36,093 nucleotides of DNA, from positions 1 to 36,093 of the forward strand of contig VBHC01000127.1 of the NCBI GenBank assembly GCA_005889535.1. Direction: 5' to 3'. The DNA is from Chloroflexota bacterium (GTDB lineage: Bacteria > Chloroflexota > Dormibacteria > CF-121). Shown here piece by piece: positions 26,248-32,342 of this stretch (positions within the stretch are counted from its first letter, which is position 1; each line of letters begins with the position of its first letter). The notes under the pieces were generated by a model. That model had not been told where the DNA came from and ran no database searches. It saw only the letters and a list, made by a program, of their open reading frames with translations. Position numbers and translations under genes: made by a program.

Positions 26248-27282
26248 CTAGCCGCCGTTCGGCAGCAGTACGACTTTGCCCGCCCGGCCGCTCTTCATCT
26301 GGGCCATCGCCTCCTGGAAGTCGTCGAGCGGAAACCGGTGGGTGATCAGCGGCGACACGTCGACCTTCCCGGTGCTCAGGTAGCTCGAGGTGCGCTCCCA
26401 CGTGTCCCAGATGCGCCGGCCGAAGATGCCGTAGATCGTGATGCTTTTCGTGACAACGAGGTCATTCAGATCGAGCGTGACCGGCCGGTCGCCAATCCCG
26501 AGCAAGCTGATCCATCCTCCGTTGTGGAGGACCTGCAGCCCCTGCTCGACCGCCGTCGGATGGCCCGACATCTCGAGGACGACATCGACGCCAGCACCGC
26601 TGTTCGCCCGCCGAATGTCTTGCACCGTCGAATCGTCGGGCGGAAAGACGGCGGTCGCACCCATCCGCTCCGCCAGCGCCCGGCGATACGGATTCGGCTC
26701 CACTCCATAGACCGCGGCGGCGCCTTCGGCCCGGGCGATGCCGACGGCACAGAGGCCAATCGGCCCCAGTCCAAAAATCGCGACGGCATTGTCTTTCAGG
26801 GGGCCGGCGAGCGCGGCGTGGACCGCATTGCCGAAAGGCTCCTGCAAGGCGGCCACTTCCGGACTCAGGCCGGGCGCGTTGCGCCAGCAATTTTCGGCCG
26901 GCAGCAGGACGTAGCGGGCAAACGACCCATCGCGATCGACGCCCAGGACTCGGACGTTCTCACACAGGTGGTAGAGACCAGCCTGACACTGCCGGCAGGT
27001 GTGGTCGACGACGTGGGTTTCCGCTGCCACGAAGGTCCCTGGCTTCAGATCCCGCACCTCGGGCCCGACGGCGACGACCCGGCCGGACATCTCGTGCCCG
27101 AAAACCCGGGGTGGATGGATATGGCGGCGGGCCCAGTCGTTCCAATCGAAGATGTGGACGTCGGTCCCACAGATCGAGGACGCGGCCACCTCGATCAAGA
27201 CATCCTTGCCGCTCGGCTCGGGGATAGCGATCTGGTCGATCTCGGCGCCCGGGCCGGCAGCGGCCTTGACCACTGCCGTCAT
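26248..27282 (-). CDS. tdh: L-threonine 3-dehydrogenase
   Basis: 344 aa from ATG 27282 (MTAVVKAAAGPGAEI); in-frame ATGs at 27291 and 27300 are alternatives, the last with GAGG at good spacing. It is a zinc MDR enzyme: catalytic zinc Cys in SSICGTDVHIFDWNDWA, GHEMSGRVVAVG, NAD-binding IFGLGPIGLCAVGIA and SGHPTAVEQGL. It oxidises threonine to 2-amino-3-ketobutyrate with NAD, feeding Kbl encoded 9 bp downstream. In the structural zinc lobe (VDHTCRQCQAGLYHLC) the first of the usual four Cys appears to be Asp. The divergent neighbour is a stand-alone RAM-domain gene. Confidence 0.94.
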   Translation of the reverse strand: MTAVVKAAAGPGAEIDQIAIPEPSGKDVLIEVAASSICGTDVHIFDWNDWARRHIHPPRVFGHEMSGRVVAVGPEVRDLKPGTFVAAETHVVDHTCRQCQAGLYHLCENVRVLGVDRDGSFARYVLLPAENCWRNAPGLSPEVAALQEPFGNAVHAALAGPLKDNAVAIFGLGPIGLCAVGIARAEGAAAVYGVEPNPYRRALAERMGATAVFPPDDSTVQDIRRANSGAGVDVVLEMSGHPTAVEQGLQVLHNGGWISLLGIGDRPVTLDLNDLVVTKSITIYGIFGRRIWDTWERTSSYLSTGKVDVSPLITHRFPLDDFQEAMAQMKSGRAGKVVLLPNGG

Positions 27283-27355
27283 GGACGTCATGGCCTCCAT
27301 CTTAGCCTCGACCAAACCCGTATCCTGAAGATCGAAATTCGTCCAGGAGGGTGCA

Positions 27356-27583
27356 ATGCGAGCGTACGTCCTCATCAACGCGTCGGCGGGAAAAGCCATC
27401 GAGGTCGCCAGGTCGCTTCAGGGCGTGAAGGGCATCGAGCTCGCGGACGCGATCACCGGCGAGTATGACGTGATCGCCGCTGTCGAGGCCCCCGACGTGG
27501 CCGGCATCGGCTCGATCATCGTGGAGAAGATCCAGAAGATCGACGGTGTCTTCAAGACGGTCACCTGCCTGGCGGTTCGCTAG
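27356..27583 (+). CDS. Stand-alone Lrp/AsnC ligand-binding (RAM) domain protein
   Basis: 75 aa, with AGGAGG before the ATG. The sequence AYVLINASAGKAIEVARSLQGVKGIELADAITGEYDVIAAVEAPDVAGIGSIIVEKIQKIDGVFKTVTCLAV is an AsnC_trans_reg/RAM fold without the DNA-binding HTH. Such proteins form dimers or higher oligomers and may bind amino acids. Divergent from tdh-kbl by 73 bp, it could sense threonine or glycine, but without an HTH it would act through a partner. It overlaps the convergent PPOX gene by 4 bp. Confidence 0.9.
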   Translation: MRAYVLINASAGKAIEVARSLQGVKGIELADAITGEYDVIAAVEAPDVAGIGSIIVEKIQKIDGVFKTVTCLAVR

Positions 27584-27987
27584 CGGAGCTGGCCGTAGGC
27601 GCGGTCGACCGAGAGCGACAGCAGCAGGCGCTGCTCCTTGAGCATCGCCGCGTCGTATTCGGCCCAGTCGGGATGATCGCCCCGCACTTTGCGGTAGTAG
27701 TGGCGTAGAGCTTCAGCTAGACCGTCGCCTTCGATGAACTCCACGGTGCCCTCCGCCACCAGGTATTCATAGCGATCGCGGCCCTGGACGTGGAGGCTGG
27801 CGCGTGGGTCACGGCGAAGGTTATGGGTCTTGGCCCGGGTCTGCGTCGCCGAGATTTTGATACGGCCATCGTCATCCAGGAAATAGAGGATGTTGGAGAG
27901 CTGCGGTCTCCCGTCGCGCTTGATGGTGACCAGGATTCCATCGTGCCGCACCTTGAGGAAGTGGCGGGCGCGATCGAGGTCGATCAT
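27580..27987 (-). CDS. PPOX-class (F420/FMN-dependent) oxidoreductase family protein
   Basis: 135 aa from ATG 27987 (MIDLDRARHFLKVRHDGILVTIKRDGRPQLSNILYFLDDDGRIKIS); the TTG at 27996 is an alternative. A split-barrel FMN-binding fold: SATQTRAKTHNLRRDPRASLHV and YLVAEGTVEFIEGDG, with C-terminal HYYRKVRGDHPDWAEYDAAML. This is the pattern of the Rv-type F420-dependent PPOX-class enzymes of Actinobacteria and Chloroflexota. The substrate is unknown; cofactor F420 versus FMN cannot be settled from sequence alone. It is the second minus-strand gene after the lysine-rich microprotein, with a hairpin between them. Confidence 0.88.
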   Translation of the reverse strand: MIDLDRARHFLKVRHDGILVTIKRDGRPQLSNILYFLDDDGRIKISATQTRAKTHNLRRDPRASLHVQGRDRYEYLVAEGTVEFIEGDGLAEALRHYYRKVRGDHPDWAEYDAAMLKEQRLLLSLSVDRAYGQLR

Positions 27988-28000
27988 GCCCCACAAATGC

Positions 28001-28030
28001 TACAGCCGGCGCCCGACGGCACCGGCTGTA
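28001..28030 (-). terminator. Hairpin after the lysine-rich microprotein gene
   Basis: TACAGCCGGCGCC and GGCACCGGCTGTA form a 13-bp stem with one mismatch and a CGAC loop. On the minus strand it follows the microprotein stop by 23 nt and precedes the PPOX start by 13 nt. The T-run is short (GCATTTG), so it may end most microprotein transcripts or shield the PPOX leader. Confidence 0.55.
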
Positions 28031-28053
28031 TTGAAGTCAGCTTAAAAGCTAAC

Positions 28054-28119
28054 CTACTTCTTCTTCGACGACTTCTTCGCGGCTTTCTTCTTTCCGCCTG
28101 CTTTCTTCTTTGCGGCCAT
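28054..28119 (-). CDS. 21-aa lysine-rich microprotein
   Basis: Not in the ORF track. ATG 28119 to TAG 28054 encodes MAAKKKAGGKKKAAKK followed by SSKKK: 11 Lys among 21 residues, the rest Ala, Gly and Ser. The Shine-Dalgarno AAGGAGGTGA is a full-length anti-16S match at ideal spacing, one of the strongest in the window, which makes translation likely. It resembles histone H1-like or HU-tail polycations and could bind DNA, RNA or polyphosphate. It has its own hairpin downstream and a long upstream leader. Confidence 0.65.
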   Translation of the reverse strand: MAAKKKAGGKKKAAKKSSKKK

Positions 28120-28139
28120 CCGGGCTCACCTCCTTCTTA

Positions 28140-28538
28140 GCAAGATTCCCCCGGTCGGCCGCTTGTACGCCGCCGCCGAACGCGCGTGAGCGCCACGGGT
28201 ACCGTGGACGCGCGGGCGCCGGCGAGGCCGGGTACCGGAAGCAAAGAAGAGAGAGAGAAATGAGGGGAGCGACGACGCGTCGCGATCGACCCTCCTGTTC
28301 CGCGATACCACGCGTCGATGCGTATCGATGTCGACCGCGGAGTTCTTTGAATGTTGCCCTTCTTCAGATCCTCGCCCTGATCCGCGCGATGATCAGAGCG
28401 CGGCTGCGCGCTCATTAAGTGCGACCATAGCATGAATCGAGCCGTTTTGCACAGCCTCGACCCAAATTTTTTCTCGAGCGCCGCGCCGATGAGCCTCAGC
28501 GCGGGTCGACGGCAGAATTTTTCAGAATTTTCGCGGCG
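28140..28538. other. Non-coding stretch of about 400 bp with structured leader
   Basis: No convincing gene: the two overlapping ORFs in the track (28110..28418 + and 28137..28433 -) have shadow-like Arg-rich compositions. On the minus strand this would be the leader of the microprotein. It contains a hairpin GCGCGT...CCACGG-gta-CCGTGG-ACGCGC (28182-28213) and a possible -10 TATGGT (28427-28432) with a poor -35. A structured leader or small RNA is possible; I match no known RNA family. Confidence 0.4.
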
Positions 28539-28685
28539 TCATGAGCAACGACCGCCATCGCAGCAGGTTTCGTAATAGAGACCGCATCCGCGACAACGAA
28601 ATTTGTGTCCATCCCAGTCCGTTGAGCCTCCGCATGGACATTCGGGACCTTCATGCGAGTCCGTTGGATGCCCTTGCACCCTCAT
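28539..28685 (-). CDS. 48-aa Cys-rich zinc-ribbon protein
   Basis: Not in the ORF track. ATG 28685 to TGA 28539 encodes an acidic/His start (MRVQGHPTDSHEGPE), then CPCGGSTDWDGHKF, RCRGCGLYYETCC and DGGRCS. Seven Cys arranged as CxC ... CxxC ... CC ... C indicate a zinc ribbon. The composition (Cys, Gly, Tyr, Trp) is unlike random GC-rich ORFs. It lies 46 bp after nrdJ on the same strand, separated by a hairpin, and its layout recalls the C-terminal zinc ribbon of NrdJ (CSDCGS ... CYKCLNCGSTSGCS). There is no clear Shine-Dalgarno. Function unknown; a partner or relic of the NrdJ tail is possible. Confidence 0.65.
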   Translation of the reverse strand: MRVQGHPTDSHEGPECPCGGSTDWDGHKFRCRGCGLYYETCCDGGRCS

Positions 28686-28695
28686 GGAGACCGAA

Positions 28696-28723
28696 GAGGA
28701 AGCGACGCTCGAGTCGCTTCCTC
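28696..28723 (-). terminator. Hairpin after nrdJ
   Basis: GAGGAAGCGAC and GTCGCTTCCTC form a perfect 11-bp stem with a 6-nt loop starting 8 nt past the nrdJ stop. No T-run follows on the minus strand (TTCGGTCTCC), so it may stabilise the nrdJ mRNA end or give partial termination before the zinc-ribbon gene. Confidence 0.6.
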
Positions 28724-28731
28724 CCTCTTGC

Positions 28732-31530
28732 TTAGGAGCAGCCGCTCGTGCTGCCGCAGTTGAGGCACTTATAGCAGGTGCCGTTGCGAATCATGATCGA
28801 GCCGCAGTCGGAGCAGGCCGGCGCATCCTCCTGGCCCTGGAAACTGATCTTGATCGGGCTAGTTTGCGCGGGCGCCGGCTTGATCGGCGCCGGCGCCGGA
28901 GCGGCGGACGCCTCAACCTCGACGATGGGTTCCCGTCGCACGATACCGATCGCTTCCTGCTGCGTCCCATCAAGGAATTTCGACGCGAGCCAGCGGAAAA
29001 TGTAGTCGGTGATCGACTTGGCGATCGGGATTTCGGGGTTCTTCGTGAAGCCGGAGGGCTCGAAACGCGTGTGGGCGAACTTCTTGACCAGCACCTCGAG
29101 CGGGACCCCATACTGCAGCGCCAGTGAGATGCTCGTGGCGAAGGCATCCATCAGGCCGGAGATCGTGCTCCCTTCCTTGGACATGACCAGGAAGATCTCG
29201 CCGGGGGTTCCATCCTCGTAAATGCCGACCGTGATATAGCCCTCGTGACCCTGGATATCGAACTTGTGCGTGATCGCCCGGCGCTCATCTGGCAGCTTGC
29301 GACGAACGGCACGGGCTGGCTCGCTCAGGGCGACCTCCCTGGTCGAGGGGGCCGGCGCGGCCGCGCTCTTCTTGCTGTCGAGCGCCGTGTTCAGCGGCTG
29401 TGACCGCTTGGAGCCGTCTCGGTAGATGGCAATCGCCTTGAGGCCCATCCGCCAGCCTTCGAGGTAGACCTCCATGATGTCCTCGGGGGTCGCCAGCTCG
29501 GGCATATTGACGGTCTTGGAGATGGCGCCGGAGATGAATGGCTGGGCCGCCGCCATCATCTTGACGTGCCCCATGTAGTGGATCGTCCGCGAGCCCTTGG
29601 CCGGCTTGAAGGCACAGTCGAATACCGCCAGGTCGTCGGCCCGCAGGTGCGGGGCGCCCTCGATAGTGTCGTTCTCGTCGATGTACTGCAGGATCTCGGA
29701 AACCTGCGTCTCGGGATAGCCGAGGCGGCGCAGGGCGATCGGCACGGTCTGGTTGACAATCTTCAACATCCCGCCGCCGACCAGCTTCTTGTACTTGACC
29801 AGGGCGATATCCGGCTCGATCCCGGTGGTGTCGCAGTCCATCATGAAGCCGATCGTGCCGGTGGGGGCGATCACGGTCGCCTGCGAGTTGCGGTAGCCAT
29901 ACAGGTCGCCGAGCTGGCAGGCCTTGTCCCAGGCGTCCCGGGCCGCGCTCAGCAACGGCAGCGGGACATGCGCCGGGTTGATGTGGTCGACGGAGCTGCG
30001 GTGCTGATCCATGACGCGCAGCATGGGCTCGCGGTTGATGGCGAAGCCGTTGAAGGAACCCTTGCGCTGGGCGATGCGGGCCGACTGCGCATAGGCCTCG
30101 CCCGTCATCACCGCGGTCAGCGCCGCCGCCACGTCGCGCCCCGCGTCGCTGTCGTAGGGCAGGCCTGACGCCATCAGCAGCGCGCCCAGGTTGGCGTAGC
30201 CGAGCCCGAGCGGTCGGAAGTCCCGGCTGTTCTGGGTGATCGCCTCGGTCGGGTAGCTGGCGTTGTCGACAAGGATCTCCTGGGCGGTGATCAAGATCCG
30301 GCAGGCCTCTCGATAGGCCTCGACGTCGAACTCGCCGCGCTCGTCCAGGAACTTCATCAGGTTGATGGACGCCAGGTTGCAGGAGGTGTTATCGAGGAAC
30401 ATGTACTCGGAGCACGGGTTCGAGGCGTTGATCCGGTCGGTGTTCGGGCAGGTGTGCCAGTGGTTGACGGTCGTGTCGTACTGCAGCCCCGGATCGCCGC
30501 AGGCCCAGGCGGCGTCGGCCATCATGCGCATCAGGTCACGCGCCCTGTAGGTATCCATGATCTGGCCGGTCGTGACGGCGAAGGTGTGCCACTCGGAATC
30601 TTCTTCGACCGCCTTCATGAAGTCGTCTTTGACCCGGACGCTGTTGTTGGAGTTCTGGAAGAAGATCGAGCTGTACGCCGGGCCGTTGAACGACGGGTCA
30701 TAGCCGCCTTCGATCAGCGTCCAGGCCTTGCGCTCCTCATCGACCTTGCAGTTGATGAACTCGACGATGTCCGGATGGTCGGCGTTGAGGATGACCATCT
30801 TGGCCGCCCGCCGCGTCTTGCCGCCCGACTTGATCACGCCGGCGAAGGCGTCGAAGCCCTTCATGAAGGAGACCGGGCCGGATGCCGTGCCGCCGCCCGC
30901 AAGCAGTTCGCGCGAGGAGCGAAGCGGCGAGAGGTTCGTGCCGGTGCCCGAACCGTACTTGAAGAGCATGCCCTCGGTCTTGGCGAGGGTGAGGATCGAC
31001 TCCATCCGGTCCTCGACCCTGTTGATAAAGCACGCCGACAATTGAGGGCGCTGCTCGATCCCGGCGTTGAACCAGACGGGACTGTTGAAGGCGGCTTTTT
31101 GATGCACCAGCAGATGCGTCAGCTCATCCCGGAAGATCTCCGACGCCTCGGGGGTTGCGAAATATCCCTGCTTGTTGGCCCACCCATGGATGGTGCGCAC
31201 GACGCGCCCGATCAGTTGCTTGACGCTGCGCTCGCGCTCCGGCGTGCCGATTACCCCGCGGAAGTACTTCGAGACCACCACGTTGGTTGCCACCTGGGAC
31301 CAGGTGGTCGGAATCTCGACTTCATGCTGTTCGAAGACGACCTCGCCCTTCTCGTTGGTGATGCTGGCCTCGCGTGTCTCCCACTGGACTTCGTCGAATG
31401 GGGCCACGCCGGGTCGGGTGAAGTAGCGCTTCCAGGGAAGGCCGTTGCGGTTGCGTTTGGGCGTCGTGCTGGGGGCCGCCGCCGTCAAGTTGGGTCGGTC
31501 AGTCGAAGTCTTCTGGGTGGATCGGGCCAT
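28732..31530 (-). CDS. nrdJ: Vitamin B12-dependent (class II) ribonucleoside-diphosphate reductase
   Basis: 932 aa; the ATG has GGAGG at 8-nt spacing. The catalytic barrel shows AFNSPVWFNAGIEQRPQLSACFIN, KYGSGTGTNLSPLRSS, the thiyl/redox cysteines in NPCSEYMFLDNTSCNLASINL (C373 and C384, 11 apart as in class II enzymes), APTGTIGFMMDCDTTGIEPD and LVKYKKLVGGGM. The C-terminal 200 residues hold the TSCPD-type extension (GEIFLVMSKEGSTISGLMDAFATSISLALQYG) and a terminal zinc ribbon with CSDCGS...CYKCLNCGSTSGCS. It reduces ribonucleotides using adenosylcobalamin, without oxygen. It is a single gene with its own promoter; two similar boxes upstream may be operators. Confidence 0.97.
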   Translation of the reverse strand: MARSTQKTSTDRPNLTAAAPSTTPKRNRNGLPWKRYFTRPGVAPFDEVQWETREASITNEKGEVVFEQHEVEIPTTWSQVATNVVVSKYFRGVIGTPERERSVKQLIGRVVRTIHGWANKQGYFATPEASEIFRDELTHLLVHQKAAFNSPVWFNAGIEQRPQLSACFINRVEDRMESILTLAKTEGMLFKYGSGTGTNLSPLRSSRELLAGGGTASGPVSFMKGFDAFAGVIKSGGKTRRAAKMVILNADHPDIVEFINCKVDEERKAWTLIEGGYDPSFNGPAYSSIFFQNSNNSVRVKDDFMKAVEEDSEWHTFAVTTGQIMDTYRARDLMRMMADAAWACGDPGLQYDTTVNHWHTCPNTDRINASNPCSEYMFLDNTSCNLASINLMKFLDERGEFDVEAYREACRILITAQEILVDNASYPTEAITQNSRDFRPLGLGYANLGALLMASGLPYDSDAGRDVAAALTAVMTGEAYAQSARIAQRKGSFNGFAINREPMLRVMDQHRSSVDHINPAHVPLPLLSAARDAWDKACQLGDLYGYRNSQATVIAPTGTIGFMMDCDTTGIEPDIALVKYKKLVGGGMLKIVNQTVPIALRRLGYPETQVSEILQYIDENDTIEGAPHLRADDLAVFDCAFKPAKGSRTIHYMGHVKMMAAAQPFISGAISKTVNMPELATPEDIMEVYLEGWRMGLKAIAIYRDGSKRSQPLNTALDSKKSAAAPAPSTREVALSEPARAVRRKLPDERRAITHKFDIQGHEGYITVGIYEDGTPGEIFLVMSKEGSTISGLMDAFATSISLALQYGVPLEVLVKKFAHTRFEPSGFTKNPEIPIAKSITDYIFRWLASKFLDGTQQEAIGIVRREPIVEVEASAAPAPAPIKPAPAQTSPIKISFQGQEDAPACSDCGSIMIRNGTCYKCLNCGSTSGCS

Positions 31531-31564
31531 CGATGAACCTCCGTAGGGTGGGGTGGAGAGCGGC

Positions 31565-31578
31565 CCACATCGTATGCC
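31565..31578. promoter_or_regulatory. Candidate operator box 1 at the nrdJ promoter
   Basis: CCACATCGTATGCC differs from CCACAACATATGCC (31638-31651) at only two positions. This copy covers the nrdJ -10 hexamer, where a repressor would block transcription. NrdR, the usual RNR regulator, binds paired AT-rich palindromes; these boxes are only loosely similar, so the regulator is not certain. Confidence 0.45.
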
Positions 31579-31597
31579 GTAGGATGAAGCCTGTCAA
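31569..31597 (-). promoter_or_regulatory. Sigma-70 type promoter of nrdJ
   Basis: Minus-strand TTGACA (31597-31592), a 17-bp spacer, then TACGAT (31574-31569), about 40 bp before the nrdJ ATG. This is the best match to the housekeeping promoter consensus in the window. I see no cobalamin riboswitch in the short leader. Confidence 0.78.
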
Positions 31598-31637
31598 GCA
31601 GTTTACCACAGCCTGTAGGGTTTGCCACGGGCTTAGG

Positions 31638-31651
31638 CCACAACATATGCC
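31638..31651. promoter_or_regulatory. Candidate operator box 2 between nrdJ and the divergent gene
   Basis: CCACAACATATGCC, the second copy of the nrdJ-region box, 73 bp (about seven helical turns) from box 1 and 12 bp before the ATG of the divergent small membrane protein. A shared regulator could bind both and loop or control both genes. Confidence 0.4.
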
Positions 31652-31663
31652 AATACCAGCCTG

Positions 31664-31921
31664 ATGCTGATCTGGGGCCTCGGACTCAGCCTGGCCGCCA
31701 TCGTCCTGCTTCGAATCGCGCTTCGACGGGCCCGCCGGGATGCCCTGTTCTCCAGTGCCTTCTGGCAGACGTTTCCCGAGTTCGCCCGCTACCGGCTGAA
31801 GCGGCTCTGGCCGGCCCCCCTCGGCCTGGTCGGCGTCATCCTACTTATATGGGGGCTGGTTTTGCTCTTCCAATGGTTGCTCGGCTACTACGCCGCCCGG
31901 CTCGGCCATCCGGTCGGCTAA
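31664..31921 (+). CDS. Small two-helix membrane protein, 85 aa
   Basis: MLIWGLGLSLAAIVLLRIALRRARRD is the first helix with a basic flank, and PLGLVGVILLIWGLVLLFQWLLGYYAARLG the second; between them is a cytoplasmic-looking segment FWQTFPEFARYRLKRLWP. No Shine-Dalgarno precedes the ATG, so the transcript could be leaderless. It is divergent from nrdJ and overlaps the convergent coiled-coil gene by 4 bp. No family is recognised. Confidence 0.7.
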   Translation: MLIWGLGLSLAAIVLLRIALRRARRDALFSSAFWQTFPEFARYRLKRLWPAPLGLVGVILLIWGLVLLFQWLLGYYAARLGHPVG

Positions 31922-32310
31922 CCGGAGGGCTCGTGCGTCTCGCGTTCGATTTCCGCCTGATGGCGCGCGGCCTCAGCATCGCCGCGCTCGAGTTTGGCGT
32001 CCCGCCGATTGACGTCAGCCTCCGAGCGATCGAGTGACTCGCGGGAGTGCTCGATCCGTTGACGCGTAGAGCGGATGGCGTCTCGGGCCGATTCCTGAGA
32101 GCTCAGGGAATCCAAACCGAGGCGCGCCGCCCGTTCCCGTACTCGCCGCTCCTGTGCCTCGACCTGCCGTTCTCGGGCATCGAGGGCCGCCTCCCGATCG
32201 TCCGCGCGGCGCTCGCGCTCGTCGGCCAGCCCCTCGCGTTCGTTCGCCAGCCTTTCCCGCTCATCGCCCGCTCGATCGCGCCTGTTCGTGACGGGTCCTG
32301 CCGCGCTCAC
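31918..32310 (-). CDS. Coiled-coil protein, 130 aa
   Basis: Starts at GTG 32310. It is almost entirely charged heptad-like sequence: NEREGLADERERRADDREAALDARERQVEAQERRVRERAARLGL, then a second helix RDAIRSTRQRIEHSRESLDRSEADVNRRDAKLERGDAEAARHQAEIERE. About 20 percent Arg and 17 percent Glu; no TM or signal. It probably forms a long helical rod; homologous stretches occur in many soil bacteria with no assigned role. The strong composition bias means a shadow ORF must be considered, but the opposite strand carries no better candidate. Confidence 0.6.
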   Translation of the reverse strand: MSAAGPVTNRRDRAGDERERLANEREGLADERERRADDREAALDARERQVEAQERRVRERAARLGLDSLSSQESARDAIRSTRQRIEHSRESLDRSEADVNRRDAKLERGDAEAARHQAEIERETHEPSG

Positions 32311-32342
32311 AAGCCAAGCTTAGGCCTCGGCAACTCGCTGCG

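Noticed and set aside
25735-27468. 577-aa plus-strand ORF
   Set aside because: Antisense to kbl and tdh, both well conserved.
28137-28433. 98-aa minus-strand and 102-aa plus-strand ORFs upstream of the microprotein
   Set aside because: They cover each other, have Arg/Ser-rich compositions and no ribosome-binding site.
28541-28735. 64-aa plus-strand ORF
   Set aside because: Antisense to the zinc-ribbon ORF; Arg-rich with no domain, while the minus strand shows an ordered Cys pattern.
31531-31663. Cobalamin riboswitch upstream of nrdJ
   Set aside because: The leader after the promoter is only about 35 nt and lacks the B12-box; the rest is upstream of the -35.
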